Below, piece after piece: positions 34,389 to 42,507 of a DNA stretch of 64,000 nucleotides; within the stretch, counting starts at the first letter, position 1, and the number at the start of each line of letters is the position of its first letter. Below the pieces are notes generated by a model. The model had not been told where the DNA came from. It made no database searches and was given only the letters and a program-made list of their open reading frames with translations. The stretch covers positions 238,637 to 302,636 of the forward strand of contig NZ_JBBCBW010000004.1 in NCBI RefSeq assembly GCF_037204085.1, written 5' to 3'. The stretch is from Variovorax sp037204085 (lineage in GTDB: Bacteria > Pseudomonadota > Gammaproteobacteria > Burkholderiales > Burkholderiaceae_C). Made by a program: the position numbers and the translations under genes.

Positions 34389-35726
34389 TCAGCGCAGCAC
34401 TGAGCGGCCGCGGCCGACGCCGTAGTACGCGATGCCCGCGGCTTCGACCTCTGCCGCGTCGTAGATGTTGCGGCCGTCGAAGATCGCCGGTGTCGCGAGT
34501 GCAGCGGCAATGCGCGAGAAATCGGGGCACAGGTACACCGGCCACTCGGTCACGAGGGCCAGCACGTGGGCACCTTCGAGCGCCTGCTCCGGCGTGTCGC
34601 ACCAGCGCACGTCGCCGTGCTCGCCCACGATGGCGCGCGCATTCGGCATGGCCGCGGGGTCGTGCACCTGCACACGTGCCCCGGCCGCCCGCAGGCGCTC
34701 CAGCAGCACGAGGCTGGGCGCATCGCGCATGTCGTCGGTGTCGGGCTTGAAGGCAAGGCCCCACAGCGCAACCGTCTTGTTGGCGATGCGGCCTTCGAAA
34801 TGGTGCGTCATCAGGTCGAAGAGCCGGCCCTTCTGCTCGTGGTTGATGGCTTCCACGGCCGACAGCATGCGCAGCGCGTACCCGTCGCGGTCTGCCGCAT
34901 GCCGCAATGCCCGCACGTCCTTCGCGAGGCATGAGCCGCCGTAGCCAGCACCGGCTTGCAGAAAACCGGGGCCGATGCGCCGGTCGGCGCCAATGCCGCG
35001 CCGCACCATCTCGATGTCCGCCCCCGAGTGCTCCGCCACGCGCGCCATCTCGTTCATGAAGCTGATGCGCGTTGCAAGCATGGCGTTGGCCGCGTACTTG
35101 GTGAGTTCGGCAGAGCGGCGGTCCATCACCAGCACCTGCTTCGGGTCTTGCACGAAGGGCCTATAGAGCCTGGCCAGCAGGTCGACGGCGTCGGGGTCTT
35201 CCGCGCCGATCACCACGCGGTCGGGTTGGCGGCAGTCGCGCACGGCCGAACCTTCGCGCAGGAACTCGGGGTTCACGGCCACGGCGATGCGATGGGGCGC
35301 GCCGCGCCGCAGGAGTTCGTCGCCGAGCACGGCCTCGACCTGTTCGGCCGTGCCGACCGGCGCCGTCGACTTGCAGACCACAAGCCCCGCGCGGTCGCGG
35401 TGCCGCCCGATGCTGCGCGCCACGGCCATTACATGCCGCAGATCGACCTCGCCACCCGCATCGGCCGGCGTGTTGACCACGATGAAGAGAACCTCTCCAT
35501 GAAGGCTGGCCGCGCGTTCGTCGCTCGTGAAGCGCAGGGTGCCCGCAGCCTGGCCCGCTGCTACCAGCGCCTCCAGTCCCGGCTCGTGCAGGGGCATGCG
35601 GCCCTGTTGCAATCCGTCGATGCGGGCGGCATCCGCGTCAGCGCAGAGCACGTCGTGCCCCGCCTCGGCAAGGCATGCGGCAAAAGCGAGACCGACATAG
35701 CCGGCGCCGAAAAGGCTCACCTTCAT
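34389..35726 (-). CDS. ugd: UDP-glucose 6-dehydrogenase
   Basis: A 445-residue enzyme oxidising UDP-glucose to UDP-glucuronate with 2 NAD+, a precursor for surface polysaccharides. The N-terminal Rossmann motif is LFGAGYVGLAFAACLAEAGH, followed by the conserved CKSTAPVGTAEQ, NPEFLREGSAV and the catalytic Cys in GAGYGGSCLAKDVRAL. The C-terminal UDP-binding domain includes ALWGLAFKPDTDDMRDAPS. It is divergent (95 bp) from a cluster with two glycosyltransferases, which suggests a joint role in making a glycan. Confidence 0.95.
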   Translation of the reverse strand: MKVSLFGAGYVGLAFAACLAEAGHDVLCADADAARIDGLQQGRMPLHEPGLEALVAAGQAAGTLRFTSDERAASLHGEVLFIVVNTPADAGGEVDLRHVMAVARSIGRHRDRAGLVVCKSTAPVGTAEQVEAVLGDELLRRGAPHRIAVAVNPEFLREGSAVRDCRQPDRVVIGAEDPDAVDLLARLYRPFVQDPKQVLVMDRRSAELTKYAANAMLATRISFMNEMARVAEHSGADIEMVRRGIGADRRIGPGFLQAGAGYGGSCLAKDVRALRHAADRDGYALRMLSAVEAINHEQKGRLFDLMTHHFEGRIANKTVALWGLAFKPDTDDMRDAPSLVLLERLRAAGARVQVHDPAAMPNARAIVGEHGDVRWCDTPEQALEGAHVLALVTEWPVYLCPDFSRIAAALATPAIFDGRNIYDAAEVEAAGIAYYGVGRGRSVLR

Positions 35727-35821
35727 TCGTGCTCCGTTCTCTCAAGGCGCTGGCAGCCTCGGCGGTTGTGAGATAAAAGCAGGATGCAAGCCTTCAAAAC
35801 AATGCCCGGAGAAAAAATTCG

Positions 35822-36850
35822 ATGATGCCCCATGAAGTTGCCGCGCGCACCGCGCTGGTCCTGGAGACCAACAACCTGCGCGGCGGAGCGGATGCCGAGG
35901 CTGCCGCAAGCACGAGCCTGCAGCGCCTCGTCGGCCTGCTGGCAAGGCAGGAATTGCCGCTCACGGCACTCGCGCAAGTGGTCATCACGCACGACGGCCT
36001 CAGCGCAGCATCGTGCGACGCCGTAGCGGCGCTCGCGGGCCGCCCGGTCGACTTCGTGCGCATCGACCGCACCACCGGCTACTACGACGCCAAGAACGCC
36101 GGCTTTGCCGCCACCGATGCAGCGCGCTGCGACCACGTGGTGTTCGCCGATGCCGACTGCCTGCCCGACGGCGACTGGCTGCTGCAGATGCTCACGCCCT
36201 TTACCCGCGCCGATGCGCCCGCGGTGGTGGCCGGCCGCACGAGCTATGCGGCCAACGTGGTCGGCACCGCTCTGACCACCATCGACTTCATGTACTTTCC
36301 CAACGCCGACCACGCGGGAGCCACGAGCAACTTCTACGCGAACAACGTGGCCTTCCGCCGCGAGGTGTTCGAACAGCACAGCTACCAGGCGCTGGACGGC
36401 GTGTACCGCGCGCATTGCCAGGTACTTGGCATGCGCCTGAAAGCGGCCGGCGTGCCCATTCACTACGCAGCCGCGGCGCATACCGAGCACCGCCTGCCCG
36501 ACACCCGCGCCGAGGCGCTCAAGCTGCGCTGGATGCGCGGGCAAGACACCTATTCGCTCACGCCGCACCTCTTGCGCAGCTATGTGCCGGCCAAGTGGCA
36601 ATGGCTCGCAAAGAGCGGGCCGATCGGTCCGCTGTGCGTGCTGTTCACGCGTCTGGGCTTCAGCATGCGCGCGCTCAACCACCAGGACCTGCCGCCTCTC
36701 TCCGGCAAGCGCTGGCTCGCGGGCGTGGCATTGATCGTGGGCTTCTCGGCCATCGACATGCTGGGCGCATTCGCGCGCGGCATCGGCTGGCATACCACCG
36801 GCCGCACCAACGCCGATGCCCAGGCGCTCTCTTACCATCGCCCCACATGA
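35822..36850 (+). CDS. Family 2-like glycosyltransferase with C-terminal hydrophobic segment
   Basis: A 342-residue GT-A enzyme. The start ATG 35822 (or 35825) lies 10 bp after GGAG. The N-terminal fold has LVLETNNLRGG, YYDAKNAGFAATDA and the DxD motif FADADCLPDGDWLLQML. Further on come VVAGRTSYAANVVGT, then SNFYANNVAFRREVFEQHSYQALDG, and an R-W-x-R-G-Q-D motif (LRWMRGQDTYSL) in the acceptor/processivity region. A hydrophobic helix near 296-315 (WLAGVALIVGFSAIDMLGAF) may anchor it to the membrane. The stop overlaps the next ATG (ATGA). Sugar and acceptor are unknown. Confidence 0.85.
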   Translation: MMPHEVAARTALVLETNNLRGGADAEAAASTSLQRLVGLLARQELPLTALAQVVITHDGLSAASCDAVAALAGRPVDFVRIDRTTGYYDAKNAGFAATDAARCDHVVFADADCLPDGDWLLQMLTPFTRADAPAVVAGRTSYAANVVGTALTTIDFMYFPNADHAGATSNFYANNVAFRREVFEQHSYQALDGVYRAHCQVLGMRLKAAGVPIHYAAAAHTEHRLPDTRAEALKLRWMRGQDTYSLTPHLLRSYVPAKWQWLAKSGPIGPLCVLFTRLGFSMRALNHQDLPPLSGKRWLAGVALIVGFSAIDMLGAFARGIGWHTTGRTNADAQALSYHRPT

Positions 36851-37866
36851 AAACAACCTTCAGCGCCCACGCGCTTCGCATCGCTTCGCTGGTGCTCGCC
36901 GGTGCCTGCGCCACGGCCGCCGTGACGGCCAATGCCGCCGATTTCACCGGCCGCGGCGTCTTCAACTTCAAGTCCGACAGCGGCTGCCCCTTTGCCGCTC
37001 TGGCCGGCCCTGCGAACGAATGCAACCGCCTTGCGCTGGACGACGCCGACACGCGCGCCGCGCTCGACAGCGCCACGCACACCATCCGCTTTGCCAACCC
37101 GCGCAGCTACGCCGACAAGGCCATCGTGGGCGACGTGCTGCTGCAGGGCTCCGGCCGGTCGTCCGGCGGCCAGCGCGTGCCGCTCACCTTTCATGCGCTG
37201 CTGAGCCGCTCGGGCAACGAATGGTCGGTGAGCAGCCATGCGCATTCACCCGTCGGCGGAGAGTTCAGCGACATCCGCATCGATCCCTATCAGGTCGTGG
37301 TGATCGACGGCAGCAGCGAGCGCGTGGTGCTTACACCCACGCAGATCAGCGAGACGCTTTCCAAGCCTTCGCTCGCCGCGCGGCTTGCAAACGAGGTGGT
37401 GCAGGTGCGGGACAACCGCACAGGCGTTGCCAGGGACGCCGACATTACCGTTGGGCTGGGCCTCCGCAAAGCGTCCAAGTCGGTGGCGCGCGCGCAGTTT
37501 CGCGCGCCTTCCGCCAAGGGCCGGGAGCTTTCCGAATCCATGCGGCAAGGCACCTGGTCGCTCGAACTCCAGGCGCTGAGCGGACAGATCCCGCGGCAAG
37601 TGGTGCAGCGCGACCTGTTCCTCTACGGCCTCGAATCGCACCCGCAATTGCAGCCGTTGCTTCAAAACGGCTTCAGGAAGAACGAGAAACTCGTGCTCGG
37701 CGCCGCCAACGGCAAGGGTTATTTGCGCTACGGCGGGCGCCAGCACGATTTCGCCGAAGCCGATGCGTCGGCGCGCGCCTTCCTGCAAGACAGCTTCATC
37801 GGGCTCGTGCTGGGCTGGCAGCAGCAACAAGCCCCGCTGTCCAGGGCAGTGGCCGATGCACGCTGA
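36847..37866 (+). CDS. Exported protein of unknown function in glycosyltransferase cluster
   Basis: A 339-residue protein with a clear Sec signal peptide (SLVLAGACATAAVTANAADF, cleavage near residue 30). I do not recognise a named domain. After a Cys pair in SDSGCPFAALAGPANECNRL, the sequence alternates as in a beta-rich fold (VPLTFHALLSRSGNEWSVSS, FSDIRIDPYQVVVIDGSSER). The C-terminal third has LEAL-type helices and an aromatic end (FIGLVLGWQQQQAP). Its ATG overlaps the GT2 stop and its end overlaps the diiron gene by 11 bp, so expression is tightly coupled. It may bind or present the cluster's product in the periplasm. Confidence 0.8.
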   Translation: MKTTFSAHALRIASLVLAGACATAAVTANAADFTGRGVFNFKSDSGCPFAALAGPANECNRLALDDADTRAALDSATHTIRFANPRSYADKAIVGDVLLQGSGRSSGGQRVPLTFHALLSRSGNEWSVSSHAHSPVGGEFSDIRIDPYQVVVIDGSSERVVLTPTQISETLSKPSLAARLANEVVQVRDNRTGVARDADITVGLGLRKASKSVARAQFRAPSAKGRELSESMRQGTWSLELQALSGQIPRQVVQRDLFLYGLESHPQLQPLLQNGFRKNEKLVLGAANGKGYLRYGGRQHDFAEADASARAFLQDSFIGLVLGWQQQQAPLSRAVADAR

Positions 37867-38617
37867 CACGCCTTTGGCGCCCACAGGTTTCGACTGCCTC
37901 GCGCCGCCGCGGCTGCGCGGCTGGCCGGCGCTGCAGGCGCGGCTGGTGCACCACGTCAAGCGCGCCGCGCTGCGGCAGCTGCATGCGAGCCGCGACGGAG
38001 AGATCCTGCTGCTGCGCCTGTACCTGGTGGGCGAGGAATCTTCCGAACAGGCCCTGCAGCGCGAACTGCGCGCAAGCGCGCCCGACTGGCTCTCGCGCCA
38101 GCTCGACCAGCACCTGGCCGACGAGCAACTGCATGCGCGGCTTTTTGCCGACGCCATTGCCGAGCGCGGCGGCCACGCGCAGGCCGCCGCATCGCCTGAA
38201 GAAGCACCGCAGCCCGACTGGCTGAGCCGGCGCAAGCTCGCGCGGTGGCAGCGCCTCATTCGCCGCCATGCGCCGCACTTTTCGCATGGCGGCCTGGTGC
38301 CCGCCTACGCCATCGGCCTGGCCGCCGAGCAGATGGCCTCGCGCATCCTGCAGCGCCATTGCGCGCTGATAGGCGCCGGGCATGCACTGCACCCGCTGCT
38401 CACGCGCGTGCTGGCCGATGAAGACCGCCACATTCGCCTGTGCAGCCACACACTGCAGCGCTGCGTCGCACCGCACGAGGAGGCGCGGCTGGCGCAGCTG
38501 ATGCGCGAGGTGCGCAATACCGAACGCGGCTTTGGCATTACCGGCGCACTGGGCATGTACCTTGCCGGCATGGCGCTGCGCCTCCGGCCCGGTGCCGCAC
38601 GGCCGATGCACGCCTGA
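37856..38617 (+). CDS. Putative ferritin-like diiron protein
   Basis: A 253-residue, helix-rich protein. The ligand pattern of ferritin-like diiron enzymes can be read directly: Glu60/61 in RLYLVGEESSEQ, Glu90-x-x-His93 in HLADEQLHARLF, Glu158 in IGLAAEQMASRI and Glu189-x-x-His192 in VLADEDRHIRLC. It is cytoplasmic by sequence. The ATG at 37856 lies inside the end of the upstream gene. Activity could be oxygenase, oxidase or desaturase. The family assignment rests on this motif spacing only. The GT-B gene follows after 6 bp. Confidence 0.72.
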   Translation: MHADTPLAPTGFDCLAPPRLRGWPALQARLVHHVKRAALRQLHASRDGEILLLRLYLVGEESSEQALQRELRASAPDWLSRQLDQHLADEQLHARLFADAIAERGGHAQAAASPEEAPQPDWLSRRKLARWQRLIRRHAPHFSHGGLVPAYAIGLAAEQMASRILQRHCALIGAGHALHPLLTRVLADEDRHIRLCSHTLQRCVAPHEEARLAQLMREVRNTERGFGITGALGMYLAGMALRLRPGAARPMHA

Positions 38618-38623
38618 GCGCCG

Positions 38624-39757
38624 ATGCCGCCACGCATCGTCTACCTCGCGACTGCGGACGCGCGCGGCCACCTGATGCGCGCGCAGCTGCTCGCCCACGC
38701 GCTGCGCGACGCCGGCGCCAGCGTGCAGGTGCTCACCACCTCGGACGAAGGCGCGCGCTTTCTTGCGGGCTTCGGCATCGAGGCGCCGGTGCTTTCGCGC
38801 CACTATGCGGTGCAGTTCGACAGCCGGCAGAACATGCTGCGCCGCGAGACCGACCGCAACGTGGCGCACTACGTGTTCAGGCCCGGCCGCATGCTGCGCG
38901 ACATCGTGCGGCTGCGCAGGTGGTTCCGCAATGCGGACCTGGTGGTGAACGATTCCTTCCACCCTGCGCTACTTTTCATGGGCTGGATGCCGGGCTGGCG
39001 GCACAAGGTGGTGCACGTCTACGGCGAAAGCCTGCGGCGTGCGCTCGAAACCAATTTCAGCGGACGCATGCCGGGCTGGATGGCCCAGCTGTTCGGCCGC
39101 ATCGTCGCCTGGCAGATCGACCGCAGCCGCGCCCGCATCGCGCACGACTTCGGCTACGGCGAGCCCCACCACGACGGCCATGGCGGCCACCGGCTGGCCA
39201 CACCCGTGGCCGTGGCGCGCGCAGACCCCGAAGCGCATCGACACGTTGAACCGCCAGCCGCGGTGTACCTGAACCCGCACTTCGAGGAAATCGCGCTGGC
39301 CGGGGGCCTGGAGCACGGGCTGGCCGATACCGGCGTGCCCACGCATCTTGTGGGCGAGGGCTACGCGCACACCCGGGGCTGGCTTGCACAGGACGAGCAC
39401 TGGATCGACACGGCCGCGCGCAGCGCCTTCATCGTCTCGGCGCCGGGCATGGCGGCGCTGTCGGTGGCGGCGGTGTACCGCAAGCCCATCCTGCTGCTGC
39501 TGACCGACCAGCCGGAGCAGGCGATCAATGCGGAACGCGCCGCTCAGCTGGGGCTGCAGCACCGCACCGTGGTGTGGCGCGGCAATGCAGAAGATTTTGC
39601 GCGCGACGTGACCGCGGCTGCGAATGAGTTGCTCGCTATCGGCGGGAGCAACGGCGAGGGCAACGACGGCCACCATGCGAAGGAAGGCCGCCAGAACGCG
39701 CTCGCCCGCCTGCAGCACTGGACCGCGCTGCTCTTGAGCCTGGCTGCACGTCGCTGA
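38624..39757 (+). CDS. GT-B fold glycosyltransferase (family 28/MurG-like)
   Basis: A 377-residue cytoplasmic enzyme. The N-terminal glycine/His motif VYLATADARGHLMRAQLLAHAL resembles GT28-type enzymes, with VVNDSFHPALLFMGW mid-way. The C-terminal nucleotide-sugar domain carries YLNPHFEE, FIVSAPGMAALSVAAVYRKP and LLTDQPEQAINAERAAQLG, matching the conserved P-x-x-x-EQ-x-x-NA pattern of MurG-like proteins. It closes the cluster GT2, exported protein, diiron protein, GT-B. A His-rich stretch (EPHHDGHGGH) at about 182 is unusual. It ends 32 bp before the convergent lipoprotein gene. Confidence 0.83.
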   Translation: MPPRIVYLATADARGHLMRAQLLAHALRDAGASVQVLTTSDEGARFLAGFGIEAPVLSRHYAVQFDSRQNMLRRETDRNVAHYVFRPGRMLRDIVRLRRWFRNADLVVNDSFHPALLFMGWMPGWRHKVVHVYGESLRRALETNFSGRMPGWMAQLFGRIVAWQIDRSRARIAHDFGYGEPHHDGHGGHRLATPVAVARADPEAHRHVEPPAAVYLNPHFEEIALAGGLEHGLADTGVPTHLVGEGYAHTRGWLAQDEHWIDTAARSAFIVSAPGMAALSVAAVYRKPILLLLTDQPEQAINAERAAQLGLQHRTVVWRGNAEDFARDVTAAANELLAIGGSNGEGNDGHHAKEGRQNALARLQHWTALLLSLAARR

Positions 39758-39789
39758 GGGCGGCCAGCGCCGCACCTCAACTGCTGCAA

Positions 39790-40326
39790 TCAGGGCGCGA
39801 TGGGATTGGCAGGTGTGCCCAGCTCGCCGGCTTGCGCCACGGCGGCCGGGCGATACGAAACGCGCGCAGTGGCAGGAGGCTGAAGCGGCACCGGGGCCAG
39901 CATGGGTTTTGTCACGCCGTCCTTGGTTACGGTGACGGGCGCGGCGGATGCGACAGCCGCCGAGGTCACCGGTGCAGCCCCGCCCACAGGTACAAACGCC
40001 GTTTTTGCTGCATTGGGGTCGTGCAGCACCACGCTCTTGCTGACGCCCACGCCGGTGCCGATCGGCCCCACGCCGACGCCCACACCCACGCCGGCGGAAC
40101 CGGCCACCACGCCCGCGTTGTTGACCGCCACGCCCGCTCCAAGCGGGCCCCAGCCGGTATTGAGCCCGACCGAGAAATTGCCGTCCTTGGTGGCACCCAG
40201 GCCGAGCGAGAGCCCGGGCACCAGCGGAATGCCGATGCGGTAGTGCGAACAGCCGCTCATCGAAACCAGCAACACCGCCGCCGCAACGGCGGCCCCTGCC
40301 CTAACGATGCGCGGCCGGGCGTTCAC
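39790..40326 (-). CDS. Glycine-rich lipoprotein translationally coupled to htpG
   Basis: A 178-residue protein with a lipoprotein signal (AAVAAAVLLVSMSGC, lipidated Cys26). The GTG at 40326 overlaps the htpG stop (GTGA). The mature part begins HYRIGIPLVPGLSLGLGA and is dominated by alternating Gly/Val stretches (GVAVNNAGVVAGSAGVGVGV) suggestive of a short beta-sheet or glycine-zipper-like segment. A Pro/Ala-rich tail follows (ending TPANPIAP). No known domain is recognisable. The physical coupling to a cytosolic chaperone gene is odd and may be only transcriptional. Confidence 0.75.
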   Translation of the reverse strand: MNARPRIVRAGAAVAAAVLLVSMSGCSHYRIGIPLVPGLSLGLGATKDGNFSVGLNTGWGPLGAGVAVNNAGVVAGSAGVGVGVGVGPIGTGVGVSKSVVLHDPNAAKTAFVPVGGAAPVTSAAVASAAPVTVTKDGVTKPMLAPVPLQPPATARVSYRPAAVAQAGELGTPANPIAP

Positions 40327-42359
40327 ACCAGCAGCGCGTTCACGCGCCTCACGTAGGCCGCGGGATCGGCCGGCAGGCCGCCTTCGGCCAGGAGCGCCTG
40401 GTCGAAAAGAATGTTTGCCAGATCGTCGAAGTGCTCGGAGCCGTCGAGCTTCTTCACCAGCGCGTGCTCGGCGTTGACTTCGAGCACGGGCTTGAGGTCG
40501 GGCGCGGGCTGGCCGGCCTGCTTGAGCATGCGCGCAAGCTGCGTGCTCATGCCGCCGTCCTGCACCACCAGGCAGGCGGGCGAATCGACCAGGCGCGTGG
40601 TCACGCGCACGTCGCCGGCCTTGTCCTTGAGCGCTTCCTTGAGCTTCTCGAGCATTGGCTTGAAGGTTTCGGCGGCTTCCTCGGCGGCCTTCTTCTCGGC
40701 CTCGTCCTGCAGCTTGCCGAGATCGACCGCGCCCTTGGCCACGCTCTGCAGCGGCGTGCCGTCGAACTCGGTCAGGTAGTTGAGCGCCCACTCGTCCACG
40801 CGGTCGGTCATGAGCAGAACCTCGATGCCCTTCTTCTTGAAGACCTCGAGCTGCGGGCTGTTCTTGGCGGCGGCCAGCGTGTCGGCCGTGATGTAGTAGA
40901 TCGCGTCCTGGCCTTCCTTCATGCGCGCCTTGTAGTCGGCAAAGCTCACGCTCACGGTGTCGCTCGTGGTCGAGGCAAAGCGCAGCAGCTTGGCAATGCG
41001 GTCGCGGTTGCCGAAGTCTTCGCCCAGGCCTTCTTTCAGCACGGCGCCAAACTCGGCATAGAACTTGGCGTACTTGCCCGATTCGTCCGCCGCGGCAGCC
41101 GCGGTTTCGGCCGCGGTGGGGGCGTTCTTGTCGACCACGTCGGTCACCGCCTCGGTCGGCTCGGGTGCGGGCACCGATTCGCCGGAACCCACGTCGATCT
41201 TGCCTTCGCCGCTTTCCGGCCCGGTCTTCTGCTTCTTGGCCAAGTCTTCGAGCATGCCCAGCACGCGCTTGGTGCTGCCCTCGCGAATGGCCTTCACGTC
41301 GCGGCTTTCCTGCAGCAGCTCGCGGCTCACGTTGAGCGGCAGGTCGGACGAGTCGATCACGCCCTTCACGAAGCGCAGGTAGCTCGGCAGCAGCGCCTCG
41401 GCGTCGTCCATGATGAAGACGCGCTTCACGTACAGCTTGACGCCCGCGCTCTTTTCGCGGTTCCACAGGTCGAACGGAGCCTTGGAGGGGATGTAGAGCA
41501 GCTGCGTGTACTCGGTGCTGCCCTCCACGCGGTTGTGGCTCCAGGCGAGAGGCGCCTCGTAGTCGTGGCTGATGGTCTTGTAGAACTCTTCGTACTGCTC
41601 GGGCGTGATGTCCTTCTTGTTGCGGCTCCACAGGGCGTTGGCCTTGTTGACCGTTTCCCATTCGCCGGTCTTGACCATGTCGCCGGGCTGGTCGTTCTCG
41701 CCTTCTTTCCACTCCTCTTTTTCCATGAGGATGGGCAACGAGATGTGGTCGGAATACTTGCCGACGATCTGCTTGAGCTTCCAGGCGTTGAGGTATTCGT
41801 CGGCGTCGTCGCGCAGGTGCAGCGTGATGCTGGTGCCGCGCTCGGCACGCGCGATGTCGGCCACTTCGAAGTCGCCCGCGCCGCCGCTCACCCAGCGCAC
41901 GCCCTGTTCGGGCGGCAGGCCGGCGCGGCGCGATTCGACCGTGATCTTGTCGGCCACGATGAAGCCCGAATAGAAGCCCACGCCAAACTGGCCGATGAGT
42001 TGCGCGTCGGCCTTCTGGTCGCCGCTGAGCTTGCTCATGAAGTCCTTGGTACCACTTTTTGCAATGGTGCCGAGGTTGTCGATGGCTTCCTGGCGCGACA
42101 GGCCGATGCCCTTGTCGGTGATGGTGATGGTGCGCGCGGCCTTGTCGAACGAAAGGCGCACGTCCAGGTTGGGCTCGTCTTCGTACAGCTCGGGGTGGTC
42201 GATGGCCTCGAAGCGCAGCTTGTCGCAGGCGTCCGATGCGTTCGAGATCAGCTCGCGAAGGAAGATTTCCTTGTTGGAGTACAGCGCATGCGTGACGAGA
42301 TGCAGCAGTTGCGCGACTTCAGCCTGGAACGGTAGTTTCGTATTGGAAGAATCAGCCAT
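40323..42359 (-). CDS. htpG: Molecular chaperone HtpG (Hsp90)
   Basis: A 678-residue cytosolic Hsp90 ATPase. The N-terminal GHKL ATP site is fully present: LRELISNASDACDKLRF, ITDKGIGLSRQEAIDNLGTIAKSG split over the lid region, and IGQFGVGFYSGFIVADKI. The middle domain has LYVKRVFIMDDAEALLPSYL and GVIDSSDLPLNVSRELLQ. An Ala/Glu/Pro-rich insert of about 60 residues (near 385-440, SVPAPEPTEAVTDVVDKN) is longer than in E. coli. The C-terminal dimerisation domain ends YVRRVNALLV. Confidence 0.97.
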   Translation of the reverse strand: MADSSNTKLPFQAEVAQLLHLVTHALYSNKEIFLRELISNASDACDKLRFEAIDHPELYEDEPNLDVRLSFDKAARTITITDKGIGLSRQEAIDNLGTIAKSGTKDFMSKLSGDQKADAQLIGQFGVGFYSGFIVADKITVESRRAGLPPEQGVRWVSGGAGDFEVADIARAERGTSITLHLRDDADEYLNAWKLKQIVGKYSDHISLPILMEKEEWKEGENDQPGDMVKTGEWETVNKANALWSRNKKDITPEQYEEFYKTISHDYEAPLAWSHNRVEGSTEYTQLLYIPSKAPFDLWNREKSAGVKLYVKRVFIMDDAEALLPSYLRFVKGVIDSSDLPLNVSRELLQESRDVKAIREGSTKRVLGMLEDLAKKQKTGPESGEGKIDVGSGESVPAPEPTEAVTDVVDKNAPTAAETAAAAADESGKYAKFYAEFGAVLKEGLGEDFGNRDRIAKLLRFASTTSDTVSVSFADYKARMKEGQDAIYYITADTLAAAKNSPQLEVFKKKGIEVLLMTDRVDEWALNYLTEFDGTPLQSVAKGAVDLGKLQDEAEKKAAEEAAETFKPMLEKLKEALKDKAGDVRVTTRLVDSPACLVVQDGGMSTQLARMLKQAGQPAPDLKPVLEVNAEHALVKKLDGSEHFDDLANILFDQALLAEGGLPADPAAYVRRVNALLV

Positions 42360-42507
42360 GGGAAAGAAGAAATATCGAAACCAAAAAATTCTAAGCCGGG
42401 CGGCCTTGACCGCACGCCCGACCCGCCAACTCTGCGAGTTGGGGCTGGCGCCCCAGAAAACAATAGGCCCCGTTTCTTGCGGCGGCGTGAAGCCCCCCCG
42501 CGCAGGT

